NCBI GenBank assembly: GCA_943787595.1
Contig: CALSNA010000004.1
Location: 310,001-374,000 of the forward strand
Reading direction: 5' to 3'
DNA length: 64,000 nt
Origin: an uncultured Pseudomonadales bacterium
GTDB taxonomy: Bacteria; Pseudomonadota; Gammaproteobacteria; Pseudomonadales; Balneatricaceae
The position numbers were made by a program, and so were the translations under genes. This document shows, in pieces, positions 9,005-21,704 of the stretch (positions are counted from its first letter, which is position 1; each line of letters begins with the position of its first letter). The notes below the pieces were generated by a model, which had not been told where the DNA came from, made no database searches, and was given only the letters and a program-made list of their open reading frames with translations.

Positions 9005-10894
9005 ATGATTGTATCCACGTTAACTATCGTCTTGGTAATTCTTCTAATTTGGTCCGTCTACTATGGGCGCAACATAGTTCGTACTGAAAAAACCGACGCT
9101 GTGTTTGGTAATCCAAGCCGAGCATTAAGGGGATGGCACTGGGTTATTGCCGGCGCCACCTCCATTATGCTGCTCTGGTTTTACTTCTCCTGGGATATCG
9201 CACGTGCCTTCATTCCCACGTCTGGTAACGAACTATGCCAAGTAGCTAAGCTCAACCGAGCTGTTAATCCGATAAGGGCAAACTTTCCTCTAGACAATCG
9301 TTTACTTCGTGGTACTTTGCTGCTACAACGAGACAAGGAACAAATTCAATTATTACAACAACAATTGGATAAGATGAATTTTGCCCCTGATGAGTCGCCT
9401 GAATTGCGTTCGATCATAAAGGCAATGGATGGTGTTTTAACTGCTCAGACCGATCCAGCTAAGATTGATCCACAGATTGTCGCACAGTTTGACAATATTG
9501 CTATGCGGATTAGTTATCTAGTTGATCAGATGTCCGTACCAAACTATCCTGGCAAACCAGATTTTACTGAACAAGCTCAAGCCATGAAACAATCAGATTG
9601 GGGTGCAGGTACCATTGAGCTACCTGTCTTGCCCATGACTGATCGCGGTAGAAAATTTGCGGCTGCCAGCTTGGTGATGCATCAGATTGCCAAAGATTAT
9701 ATGGCAATTAGAAACAATGGAGCCACTATCACCAAACAACTGGCTGAGATTAGAACTCGTTATCAAAACTTTGTCGTTCGACCTGTTGAAGATGCAGCTA
9801 TAATGGCGCAACACAAGCGTTTCATCAGGCAAATTGACAAGATCTATAAGCGTATTGACGATGGTAAGATTTTTCCTCCAGGCTTAACTCAAGCAGTTGA
9901 AGCAGCCCTTATACGCTTAGATCAGGAACAGCACCGGCAACAAGGCACTCTATTCTACATTGATGCGTTGATCATGCCTGGAGGAACCATCATGGCAGGC
10001 AACAGTGCCTGTTCTGAACAAGGTGCTGGTCGATGGCTGCCTAAGCCTTCGGATACCTTTAAAACTTTTTTAAGGCTAGCTGATCCAGCAGTTGGTTATA
10101 AGGGCACGCCGTTATTGTGGTATGAAATGAGGCCTGTTGCAGAAATTGTAGCTTGGGTTATACCTGATTGGCTTCCTGAACTGATGCCTGGCGAATATCC
10201 ACGCCATAACAGCCAGGGCATTATAGTCAACAATATCAAAAGCAAAACCTACAACTTTGCTACGGGTAACTACAATTCGTTATCTGTTCCATTCCCTATT
10301 GGCCATATCTGGGACTCGGTTGTGCGTGTACTGGCAGGCCTGTTGCTAGGTATTATATTTGGCGTCCCTCTGGGTTTGTTCATGGGATTGTCACGCTTTG
10401 CCAAAGGTTATTTTGATCCTCTGATTGAGTTATATCGGCCTGTGCCTCCATTGGCCTGGGCACCCCTAGTGCTTACAATCTTTGGTATTCATGATGATGG
10501 TAAGATTTTCTTACTGTTTATGGTAGCCTTTGCTATTATGGTTATATCGGCTCGTACTGGTGCCACAGGAACACAACTGTCTAAGGTACATGCAGCTCAT
10601 TCATTGGGGGCCAGTAACTGGCAGATACTGCGGCAAGTTATTTTGCCCAATTCTCTTCCGGAAATTCTGACTGGTATCCGGATTGCTATTGGAGTCTGTT
10701 GGGGTACCCTGGTAGCCGCAGAAATGTTAGCTGGTACCACTGGTATCGGGTTTATTGAAAACGTAGCTCGTAAACAGTCAGATTATGAGATTATCTGGGT
10801 CACTATAATATTATTGGGTGTGCTTGGATTATTGTTCGATCTGATCATGCGCTGGGTTATCGCACGTGCCATACCTTGGCGAGGAAAAGGTTAA
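9005..10894 (+). CDS. ABC transporter permease with long N-terminal extension (TauC/SsuC-like core)
   Basis: The C-terminal 230 residues are a normal BPD_transp_1 permease: HIWDSVVRVLAGLLLG begins the membrane core and the EAA loop is HAAHSLGASNWQILRQVILP. The protein has 629 residues against roughly 250-280 for TauC or SsuC. The extra about 390 residues hold a hydrophobic segment at 2-20, a second at about 48-66 (WVIAGATSIMLLWFYFSW) and then a long soluble, charged region with helical heptads (about 100-300). Topology suggests this region faces the periplasm. The core makes the transport role secure. I do not recognise the extension; it may touch the binding protein or sense substrate. No stop or frameshift interrupts it. 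Confidence 0.85.
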   Translation: MIVSTLTIVLVILLIWSVYYGRNIVRTEKTDAVFGNPSRALRGWHWVIAGATSIMLLWFYFSWDIARAFIPTSGNELCQVAKLNRAVNPIRANFPLDNRLLRGTLLLQRDKEQIQLLQQQLDKMNFAPDESPELRSIIKAMDGVLTAQTDPAKIDPQIVAQFDNIAMRISYLVDQMSVPNYPGKPDFTEQAQAMKQSDWGAGTIELPVLPMTDRGRKFAAASLVMHQIAKDYMAIRNNGATITKQLAEIRTRYQNFVVRPVEDAAIMAQHKRFIRQIDKIYKRIDDGKIFPPGLTQAVEAALIRLDQEQHRQQGTLFYIDALIMPGGTIMAGNSACSEQGAGRWLPKPSDTFKTFLRLADPAVGYKGTPLLWYEMRPVAEIVAWVIPDWLPELMPGEYPRHNSQGIIVNNIKSKTYNFATGNYNSLSVPFPIGHIWDSVVRVLAGLLLGIIFGVPLGLFMGLSRFAKGYFDPLIELYRPVPPLAWAPLVLTIFGIHDDGKIFLLFMVAFAIMVISARTGATGTQLSKVHAAHSLGASNWQILRQVILPNSLPEILTGIRIAIGVCWGTLVAAEMLAGTTGIGFIENVARKQSDYEIIWVTIILLGVLGLLFDLIMRWVIARAIPWRGKG

Positions 10895-11031
10895 TGCCCT
10901 AACTATAGTTAATTCGGTAGCTGAGCCCACTCTATGTCAGATAGATAAATCGATAAATGTTTTTAAAACTGCTGACTACAGGTTTAGGCTGTAGTGAATG
11001 GGGCTTAATATCTAAACACCATATCAATGCC

Positions 11032-11061
11032 AGTGCCTGGACCCAAATGAGTCCAGGCACT
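11032..11061. terminator. Convergent hairpin terminator
   Basis: Perfect 11-bp stem (11032-11042 with 11051-11061) with an 8-base loop, followed on the plus strand by the weak T-rich CTATTTCTC. It sits between the permease gene and a convergent small gene whose stop abuts the hairpin, so it could end transcripts from both sides. Confidence 0.7.
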
Positions 11062-11346
11062 CTATTTCTCTAGTATTGTCTGCAAAGTTCTATAGCATTG
11101 ATCCAGTCTTTGAGAAACGCAACGCAACTTTTTTCTACATTCTTGAAGTTTAGGAACTGTTTCTTCCATTGCATGGTGTTGCACGTCATTCAGATGTTGT
11201 TGGTCATAGTTAATAACGTTTTCTTTGGACTGAATAATATGCCGGGCGACAGAGTCCACCAGTAAAATTACGTTGTTAATGTCATGTAACAAATCAGCCT
11301 GAGTATAAAAAAAAATTTTCAACCACTCCTTTTCCTTTTGATTCAT
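11062..11346 (-). CDS. Hypothetical coiled-coil protein
   Basis: A 94-residue frame with no recognised family. It is polar and probably all-helical. Heptad-like spacing of Leu/Ile/Val runs through most of it (LHDINNVILLVDSV, then LQECRKKLRCVSQRLDQ). There is no signal peptide or membrane segment. Support for a real gene is moderate: ATG start, a stop abutting the hairpin at 11032-11061, and sensible codon use. There is no clear ribosome site. It could be a small partner or regulator, but nothing in the context names its job. Confidence 0.45.
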   Translation of the reverse strand: MNQKEKEWLKIFFYTQADLLHDINNVILLVDSVARHIIQSKENVINYDQQHLNDVQHHAMEETVPKLQECRKKLRCVSQRLDQCYRTLQTILEK

Positions 11347-15055
<3,709 letters not shown>

Positions 15056-15290
15056 GCTGGACTACGGTAGTATTACATTTGTGTCTTAAGTTGAATCCTT
15101 ATATGACCTCCCACAGTTGCAAGTTAATACAAAATTCTTAACACAATTAGTTGCGCTGTTTAATGTTGACCGAACATTTTATGTGGCCATAGGGTATTGC
15201 TACGTTATTGCTTGCCAATAACTCTTGGCTATGCGATTTTATCTTGCAATACAAGTGCAGTACGAGATAAGCGTTCAGGATAATTTTTTT

Positions 15291-15563
15291 ATGAAGTATC
15301 TGATTGGCTTGTTAATGGTGATTATGGTGACTATACAATGGCGTTTATGGTGGGGGCAGGGTGGATTGCTGGAAGTATGGCGATTGGAACAGCGTATTTC
15401 TGAGCAGAAGCGCGTAAACCAAAATCTACAAGTGCGCAATGATCAATTACAGGCTGAAGTATTAGACTTGAAAGAGGGTCTTTCAGCTATTGAAGAACGG
15501 GCTCGTAGTGAACTGGGTTTGGTCAAGCCTAAGGAAACTTTTTACCAGTTAGTTAATGAGTAA
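15291..15563 (+). CDS. ftsB: Cell division protein FtsB
   Basis: Bitopic inner-membrane protein of the FtsQLB divisome complex. From the ATG at 15291 it has 90 residues: a short cytoplasmic N-terminus, one membrane helix (about 3-20), a periplasmic coiled coil with ARNDQL-like VRNDQLQAEV, and the conserved end EERARSELGLVKPKETFY. An upstream ATG at 15225 would add 22 residues that do not fit the family. ispD and ispF normally follow ftsB; here a truD relic does. Confidence 0.93.
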   Translation: MKYLIGLLMVIMVTIQWRLWWGQGGLLEVWRLEQRISEQKRVNQNLQVRNDQLQAEVLDLKEGLSAIEERARSELGLVKPKETFYQLVNE

Positions 15564-15571
15564 TGTATTCT

Positions 15572-16290
15572 TGGGCAATATTCTTTATCTAGGCCTGGCT
15601 CGTTTTATGACTGTGTTATTAATTAAAGCAGTGTTTAGTGCGCGGCCAAGCTATTACAAAGTTGATATAGTGCTTTTGAGCTACAAAGTGAAGATAGGTT
15701 TGTTTACTTGTAAATCCTCAATTGGGGTACCAATACTCATTTTGTGGTTCACTGGAAACCTCACTACAACTCACCAACGTCAAGTCAGTTATGCAGCACT
15801 TAAGGACCGCCATATGATGTTACAATACTAATTTAATGTGCATTTATCAGAATGGTACGAGTTAGACTAGAATTTATTACATAGCTCTATCCCTTAGCTG
15901 GGCAATGGGCGTGCCATTAACCTATACACATGATGTATACCAGTATAACCATACCGGTAATATATCCGCTTATAAAATGATTAGGTAAATCGGTCTTAAG
16001 ATGGTGATTAATTATTTAGCCTAATAGCAGTTTGGTCATGGTAACCAGCACCTACGGCAGATATATGATATTTTAGTGAATGTAGGATTCTTTGTGTTAT
16101 TTATAACAATAAAGATTATGGTCTTAGCAGTTTAGTTTGTGAGTATCACCCAAGATAGTTGTATTGGCCGTGCTTTGCTACTGATGTGCTAAAATTGGAT
16201 TTTCATCATTATGTGGTTCTAATGCCGCCAATGTTCTACAAGCACTGCCTTTGCAACTGGTTTTTAGTAATAGAGATAAAAGGACAGCAG
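15572..16290 (+). pseudogene. truD: truD relic (tRNA pseudouridine-13 synthase)
   Basis: Remains of TruD, which makes pseudouridine 13 in tRNA-Glu. Two family motifs survive in the right order. SYAALKDRH at 15787-15813 matches the catalytic Asp motif (usually YAGLKDRHA). QFGHGN at 16028-16045 matches QRFGHEG.N. They are 241 bases apart, near the family spacing, but in different frames and with stops between. Upstream, weak similarity to the TruD N-terminus begins just after ftsB. The downstream part is shortened, because only about 280 bases remain before surE where about 550 would be expected. The location ftsB-(ispD-ispF)-truD-surE supports the call. Ends are approximate. Confidence 0.7.
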
Positions 16291-16311
16291 TCTGATGACT
16301 AGGAGTGATTG

Positions 16312-17055
16312 ATGCATTTGCTGATTTCCAACGATGATGGTGTTAACTCAATTGGGTTGCAGCATTTGGTAGCTCGACTAAGCTGTTCTTACCCAGTGAC
16401 TGTGATTGCTCCGGATCGTGATCTCAGTGGTAGCAGTCACGCCTTGACCTTGAGTCGTCCACTGCAGGTTATGATGCGGGACAATGGTCAATTTGCAGTT
16501 GATGGTACGCCAGCAGACTGTGTTTACTTGGGGATTAATGGTGCTTTTGATCAAGATATGGATATGGTTGTCTCAGGCATCAATATAGGTTCTAATCTGG
16601 GTGACGACGTACTCTATTCAGGTACTGTAGCAGCTGCTATGGAAGGGCGTTTCCTGTCCTGTCCTGGCATGGCTGTATCCTTAGCGGGAGATACTCATTA
16701 CTCCACTGCAGCGGATATTGCCTTGCAACTGGTTCAGAAAATTGACCATATTAATCTACCGGCGCGCTGTATGTTAAACGTCAATGTGCCGGATTTGCCG
16801 ACAGCGCAACTCAAAGGTTTCAAGATCACTCGGTTGGGTCGCCGGTATATGGGTCCTGGACCTGTGGAGGCTCTGCATCCACGAGATAAAAACTATTACT
16901 GGATTGGCCCTGTAGGAGCAGTTGAGGATGCTACGCCTGGTACTGATTTTCATGCTGTTGCCCACGGTTATGTATCCATAACACCCTTGGCGCCAGATAT
17001 GCTAAGCGCGATGGCCATAAATCCCCTCGTCCATTGGCTGGATCAGCACCTATGA
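16312..17055 (+). CDS. surE: 5'-nucleotidase SurE
   Basis: Metal-dependent nucleotide phosphatase of stationary-phase survival, cytoplasmic. The acid patch is MHLLISNDDGVNS (Asp8, Asp9), with further ligands in SGSSHALT (Ser) and INIGSNLGDD. The gene gives 247 residues from the ATG at 16312, which has AGGAG at 16301; a TTG at 16309 is less likely. The stop overlaps the pcm start (ATGA), so the two are translationally coupled, as in other Gammaproteobacteria. Confidence 0.95.
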   Translation: MHLLISNDDGVNSIGLQHLVARLSCSYPVTVIAPDRDLSGSSHALTLSRPLQVMMRDNGQFAVDGTPADCVYLGINGAFDQDMDMVVSGINIGSNLGDDVLYSGTVAAAMEGRFLSCPGMAVSLAGDTHYSTAADIALQLVQKIDHINLPARCMLNVNVPDLPTAQLKGFKITRLGRRYMGPGPVEALHPRDKNYYWIGPVGAVEDATPGTDFHAVAHGYVSITPLAPDMLSAMAINPLVHWLDQHL

Positions 17056-17711
17056 GGCTACATGACTGGCAAGGTATTGGTATGACTTCCCAGCGCAGCA
17101 GGATGCGGCTGGTAGATCAGTTGGAGGCAACAGGCATCCGTAACCGGCAATTATTAGATATTATTTGTAATACACCGCGTCATCTCTTTGTTGATGAAGC
17201 ACTGGCGCATCGAGCATATGAAGATATGTCTTTGCCTATCGGCCATAACCAGACTTTATCTAGAGCCTATACGGTAGCCCGAATGACTGAAATGCTACTG
17301 GCCTCATGTCCAGTCCGGCGGGTATTGGAAATTGGTACTGGCTCCGGTTATCAAGCTTGTATCTTGGCTCAGCTGGCAGTTCGAGTATATAGTTTAGAAC
17401 GAATCCGATCACTACAGGAGCAAGCAGCCCGGCGCTTGCAACAGCTAGATATTCATAATGTCATACTGCGTCACAGTGATGGCTATAAGGGTTGGCCTGA
17501 GCGAAGCCCGTTTGACGGTATTCTAGTGACTGCAGCGCCAACTGAAGTGCCACAAAAGCTGGTGGATCAGTTAACTGATGGAGGCTGTATGGTAATTCCA
17601 GTTGGCGATGCAGAGCAATGTTTATTAAAGATTACCCGTCATGGAAACCAGTTTAAGCAGCAACGGATAGAGACCGCCAGATTTGTGCCTTTAGTGAGTG
17701 GTCTAGCTTGA
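17052..17711 (+). CDS. pcm: Protein-L-isoaspartate O-methyltransferase
   Basis: Methylates L-isoaspartyl residues as the first step of repairing aged proteins. The SAM-binding motif VLEIGTGSGYQ and the PCMT signature region HRAYEDMSLPIGHNQTLS are intact, as is the final DGILVTAAP block. I start at the ATG overlapping the surE stop (ATGA), giving 219 residues. The ATG at 17082 (MTSQRSRMR), with AAGG upstream, is a strong alternative and matches the usual family start. Confidence 0.93.
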   Translation: MRLHDWQGIGMTSQRSRMRLVDQLEATGIRNRQLLDIICNTPRHLFVDEALAHRAYEDMSLPIGHNQTLSRAYTVARMTEMLLASCPVRRVLEIGTGSGYQACILAQLAVRVYSLERIRSLQEQAARRLQQLDIHNVILRHSDGYKGWPERSPFDGILVTAAPTEVPQKLVDQLTDGGCMVIPVGDAEQCLLKITRHGNQFKQQRIETARFVPLVSGLA

Positions 17712-17735
17712 TAAGCAATGAGTGAATAGCAATAT

Positions 17736-18698
17736 ATGGATGAATCTTCCAAGGCATATTTCATAAAGGTTTTTGGCACAGGCTTGCTGATGGGAGCAGC
17801 AGATTTAGTGCCAGGTATCTCTGGTGGCACGATAGCACTGCTGGCCGGTATCTATGAGCGGTTGCTACTAGTATTAGGAAAATTAGATATCACTAGCCTG
17901 AAACTACTTATCAATGGCCGTCTGGCCCAGTTGTGGCTGCGTATTGATGGCAATTTTCTGTTAGCACTGATGGCTGGCATAGGATGTAGCCTATTAACTT
18001 TAGCTCATGTGCTGTTGAATTTGCTTAAATTATATCCTTTGCCATTGTGGAGTATGTTTCTGGGGATGATTTTGGCAGCTAGTTATCGCCTGTTGTCGCA
18101 GCTACAATTACATAATGTGGTCATTCTAGCTGGGCTGCTGGCTGGTATTGGACTCAGCCTATTCATCAATAGTTTACAGATCCAGGGTGACATGTCTGCT
18201 AATCTGGGCCTATGGGAATATCTAAGTTTATTTGGAGCTGGTGCCATAGCAGTCAGCGCCATGATTCTGCCAGGTATTTCTGGTAGTTTCTTGCTATTAC
18301 TGATGGGTATTTATCCATTTATGCTATCCAGCCTGGTACAGCTGGAAATATCAGTGTTGGCCTGCTTTGCTGTCGGTGGCGCATTTGGTTTATTAACCTT
18401 TGGGCGTTTCTTAGCCTGGTTGCTACAGTGTTATCGCATACCGATGTTAGCTTTATTATCAGGTTTAATGCTTGGCGCCACGATAAACCTGTGGCCTTGG
18501 CGTCAGGTTTTATCCTATCGTCTCAATCATGCCGGGGAAATAGTACCTTTACGCTATAAAAATTTATGGCCTTGGGAATTTAGTCAGGTTTCTGGTTTAC
18601 CTAACCAGTGGCTAATTTGCATTATTGCCTTCACTATTGGGTTGCTACTGGTATTATTGTTCTCTCGGAGAACAGCACCGGATGCGCAGGTGGTGTGA
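17736..18698 (+). CDS. DUF368 membrane protein, candidate undecaprenyl-phosphate translocase
   Basis: Polytopic inner-membrane protein of 320 residues with about eight to nine hydrophobic segments. The family hallmarks are GAADLVPGISGGTIALLAGIY near the N-terminus and the repeated MILPGISGSFLLLLMGIY in the second half, giving an inverted-repeat-like pair of PGISG motifs. Members of DUF368 (PopT) have been reported to return undecaprenyl phosphate across the membrane. It lies between pcm and nlpD and overlaps nlpD by one base. The gene is intact, which is notable because the undecaprenyl carrier needs IPP while the local mevalonate genes are broken. Confidence 0.88.
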   Translation: MDESSKAYFIKVFGTGLLMGAADLVPGISGGTIALLAGIYERLLLVLGKLDITSLKLLINGRLAQLWLRIDGNFLLALMAGIGCSLLTLAHVLLNLLKLYPLPLWSMFLGMILAASYRLLSQLQLHNVVILAGLLAGIGLSLFINSLQIQGDMSANLGLWEYLSLFGAGAIAVSAMILPGISGSFLLLLMGIYPFMLSSLVQLEISVLACFAVGGAFGLLTFGRFLAWLLQCYRIPMLALLSGLMLGATINLWPWRQVLSYRLNHAGEIVPLRYKNLWPWEFSQVSGLPNQWLICIIAFTIGLLLVLLFSRRTAPDAQVV

Positions 18699-19528
18699 TG
18701 CTTAATATTGTTAGACAGGCTACCCCAATTGGCAGGTATGGTCTGTATATATTAAGATTAGCTGTCATTACTATGCTGGTTTCAGCGTGCGGTATTGGTG
18801 GCAGTCGTTATATTTTGGTTACAGATTTACGCGTCCCTGACCGAACTGTGAACAGTAATTTAGCAAACCTTTCCAGAGTTCCATCACTGTATTGGGTAAA
18901 GAAAGGCGATACCCTGATCAGCATAGCTTGGCGTTATGGACTTGACTACAAGCGACTAGCAACAGCCAACAGCATTCCTCCTCCCTACATGATTTATATT
19001 GGTCAGAGCTTAAAGCTTAATGAAACTCAACACTCAAATGATGACCAAATATCACAGGCCCCTACCATTGCTAACCAACCTGATTCAGCTACTTCTGTCA
19101 GTGTAGCTGTAGATCCAGTAAACAATAATTTTGCAGTGCCCCAGTCCGTTGTGCCACAGTTGCCTGGTAAATTGAGTTGGCAATGGCCATTGCTGGGTAA
19201 GTTAGTGGAACAATTTGGGCTCAATAAAGGAATTGACATTGCCGTAGCTAAAGGTTCACAGGTGCGAGCCGTAGCGGCCGGTATCGTGGTATATGCTGGT
19301 GATGGTATTCATGGGTATGGCAATTTACTCATTATTAAGCACAATGATATCTATATGAGTGCCTATGCATACAATAGCCAGCTGTTGGTAGCTGAGGGTG
19401 AGCTAGTAAAGGCAGGCCAGAAGATTGCCAAAGTTGGGCTTGGACCTGAACAACAGGCACGGTTGCATTTTGAGATACGAAAGAATGGACAGCCAATTGA
19501 TCCTCTGCTAGTATTACCGAAGCGGTAG
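18698..19528 (+). CDS. nlpD: NlpD-type murein hydrolase activator lipoprotein
   Basis: Outer-membrane lipoprotein that activates the amidase AmiC during daughter-cell separation. A lipobox (LVSAC) ends the signal sequence near residue 30. A LysM domain follows (YWVKKGDTLISIAWRYGLD), then a low-complexity linker and a C-terminal LytM/M23 domain ending in RLHFEIRKNGQPIDP. The LytM domain lacks catalytic metal ligands (GIDIA in place of H...D, AYAYN in place of a His-containing motif). This is normal for NlpD, an activator rather than an enzyme. The gene has 276 residues and overlaps DUF368 at TGATG. In relatives the rpoS promoter lies inside nlpD; here rpoS is dead. Confidence 0.92.
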   Translation: MLNIVRQATPIGRYGLYILRLAVITMLVSACGIGGSRYILVTDLRVPDRTVNSNLANLSRVPSLYWVKKGDTLISIAWRYGLDYKRLATANSIPPPYMIYIGQSLKLNETQHSNDDQISQAPTIANQPDSATSVSVAVDPVNNNFAVPQSVVPQLPGKLSWQWPLLGKLVEQFGLNKGIDIAVAKGSQVRAVAAGIVVYAGDGIHGYGNLLIIKHNDIYMSAYAYNSQLLVAEGELVKAGQKIAKVGLGPEQQARLHFEIRKNGQPIDPLLVLPKR

Positions 19529-19641
19529 ATGTATATTAATTTAAATAGATTGTAGTTACCATAAATCGGGTAAATGGTCATGGATGTGGCTTAACGCGAC
19601 CACCTTTACATAAAAATAGCTCAGGAAGAGTGAAAAACGGT

Positions 19642-20542
19642 ATGGAAGCTACCTATTCCTATAGCCCTCATTAGTTAAATCCAACCATATCAGGGCAAAA
19701 CTTTGATCGTATTGACCTTTATCTCAGGGAGACTGGTAACATTCCCTTGCTGAGTGTTGAGGAAGAAAAGCATTTTGCTTATCTAGTTTTGGAGGGTGAT
19801 GAACCAGCCCGTCAGCGTATGATTGAAGGTAATTTGCGTTTGGTGGTCAAGTTCGCTGGTCAAGTTCGCTGGTCAATACACTAATCGTGGTCTACCCCTT
19901 GCCGATCTTGTCGAAGAAGGTAATCTAGGTTTGATAAGGGCAGTTGAAAAGTTTAACCCAGAATTGGGGTTTCGCTTTTCGACTTACGCATAATGGTGGA
20001 TCCGCCAAGCCATAAAGCGGGCCATTATGAATCAGTCCCGTACCATCCGCTTGCCTGTGCATATTTTGAAAGACTTGTATGCTTGTCAGAGAACAGTGAG
20101 ACAACTGACCCAACAGTTTAACCATACCCCTACACCAGAAAAGATTGCCAAGCATTTGGATAGACCTGTTGGTAAGATCCAATATTTGTTGGAGTTGAGT
20201 GAGCAAATTATTTCAAGTGAACAGTGCTCAGCATCTGATCCATACATTTCTTTGTTTGACCTTGTTGCCGATGAAAACTCAGGTTTTGAAGCTAACCTGA
20301 TCAATGATGACTTGCTTAGCCATATAGAACGCTGTTTAGATCGGCTACCCAAGCAGCAACAGGAGGCCATATCTTACCCTTTTGGTTTGCGTTCATATCC
20401 GAACTGTACCTTGGAACAGGTTGGGAAAGCTTTACATTTAACTCGTGAACGAGTACGCCAGATTCAATTGGATGTCCTTCGTCGTCTTCGGATGACCTTG
20501 GAATCACAGGGCTTAAGTCGTGAAGATCTTATTGATGGCTAA
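19642..20542 (+). pseudogene. rpoS: rpoS relic (stationary-phase sigma factor)
   Basis: Regions 2, 3 and 4 of RpoS are readable but cannot be translated together. From the ATG at 19642 there is TAG at codon 11 (19672). Then comes a good region 1.2/2 ([17 protein letters not shown]). A 13-base tandem duplication (19845-19870) then shifts the frame in the sequence that should read [14 protein letters not shown]. In the shifted frame GFRFSTYA is followed by TAA (19991) where Thr normally precedes WWIRQAIKRAI. The rest, through the region 4 helix-turn-helix LTRERVRQIQ, is open to 20542. An internal ATG at 20027 could start only a fragment lacking the core-binding helix. Three independent lesions make function very unlikely. 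Confidence 0.95.
19845..19870 (+). repeat. 13-base tandem duplication inside rpoS
   Basis: GGTCAAGTTCGCT occurs twice head to tail (19845-19857 and 19858-19870). Removing one copy restores the RpoS frame and sequence exactly, so this is a recent slippage-type lesion and not a natural feature of the gene. Confidence 0.95.
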
Positions 20543-20574
20543 TTCATTGTTGAAAATAATTTAGTTCACTATTG

Positions 20575-20592
20575 ATGCATGAGTTCATGCAT
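20575..20592. repeat. Short palindrome after rpoS relic
   Basis: ATGCATGA-GT-TCATGCAT, an 18-base perfect inverted repeat with a 2-base centre, 30 bases past the rpoS stop. No T-tract follows. It may be an operator-like palindrome or chance. Confidence 0.4.
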
Positions 20593-20756
20593 ATCAGATC
20601 GTTTTCAGAAGTAATTATCATTAATATTATTTCCTTGAACCAACTTTGGCGGTGTCTTGTTACCTACAATTACTCCAAAATTAAACTCTGTATCTTAAAA
20701 ATCGGACTTTTGCTATTAAATATTCATATTGATGCATCAATGACCATTGAGACAGA

Positions 20757-21704
20757 TCATATCACAGTATTATGTTTAAGTTTTCGAATGTGATGGGTAT
20801 AAATTACAGCAAGTGCTATGGCAGCTAGTTGTGCTGTCGGGGGATCAGCTCTAGAAGTTAGTACCACTGGTGCCTTGGCACCCATAACGATGCCAGCAGC
20901 AGTTGCTGCATTAAAGTAAACTAGTTGTTTAAAGAGGGCGTTGCCTGTTTCGATATTGGGTACGATCAACAAATCAGCATTGCCTGCTACTGGATGTGCT
21001 ATACCCTTAATGCGGGCAGCCCTCGGAGAAATAGCACAATCCATAGCCAGTGGGCCATAGACATGTGCATTGGCATGGTCAGTAGGTGTCATTAAATGCA
21101 GCAATTGCTGTGCTTGTATACTGGAAGGCATAGCCTTTGTTACCATATCAGTTGCTGAGAGGAGGGCAACTCGAGGCCGCTTGTAGCCCAAAGCATGCAT
21201 TACTACTATGGCGCTACGTAAAATACTCAACTGAGTTTGTAGATCTGGTTGGACATTGATTACTGCGTCTGTAATACAAAGGGCTTTATCGCTATCTGGT
21301 ACAGTTATATAGAATAAGTGGCTCAATCTTGCACCAGTGCGTAAACCAGTTTGTTTATCCAATATGGCGCGCAATAAGGCATCTGTATGTAATTGTCCTT
21401 TCATTAATAACTGCGCTCGACCTTTTCGAACCTGAGCCACACCAAGATGAGCGGCCATTTGTTCATCTGTAGCCGCAATGACTTGCAGATTAGTGATATC
21501 CCACTGTATCTCTGTTGCCGATGAGGTAATCTTTTTTGGTTCCCCAATCAGAATAGGTTCGATTAATCCTGCTGTGAATGCGAGTCGTACACTGGCTAGA
21601 GTCCATTTTGATCCAGCATTAACGATTGCAGTAGGTATAGTCGGTAATGCTTGGGCCTGTTGCAACAGCCAATCAGGACATACTGGGGTTTGTCTACTTA
21701 ACAC
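20757..21704 (-). CDS. Phosphate acetyl/butyryltransferase family protein
   Basis: Member of the PTA_PTB family, which transfers acyl groups between CoA and phosphate; 315 residues, full length for the short form. Family blocks are visible: ARLSHLFYITVPDSDKALCITDAVIN, the AMDCAISPRAARIKGI segment and the C-terminal ADLLIVPNIETGNALFKQLVYF with GIVMGAKAPVVLTSRAD. It resembles phosphate butyryltransferase or the Pta C-terminal domain more than the long E. coli Pta. No acetate or butyrate kinase gene is adjacent, so the substrate is unclear. It converges with the rpoS relic and is divergent from nothing obvious. No lesions. Confidence 0.85.
   Translation of the reverse strand: MLSRQTPVCPDWLLQQAQALPTIPTAIVNAGSKWTLASVRLAFTAGLIEPILIGEPKKITSSATEIQWDITNLQVIAATDEQMAAHLGVAQVRKGRAQLLMKGQLHTDALLRAILDKQTGLRTGARLSHLFYITVPDSDKALCITDAVINVQPDLQTQLSILRSAIVVMHALGYKRPRVALLSATDMVTKAMPSSIQAQQLLHLMTPTDHANAHVYGPLAMDCAISPRAARIKGIAHPVAGNADLLIVPNIETGNALFKQLVYFNAATAAGIVMGAKAPVVLTSRADPPTAQLAAIALAVIYTHHIRKLKHNTVI

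Noticed and set aside
15556-15831. 91-codon frame right after ftsB as a real small membrane gene
   Set aside because: Its end contains the TruD motif SYAALKDRH, and TruD-like sequence continues past its stop in another frame, so it is part of the truD relic.
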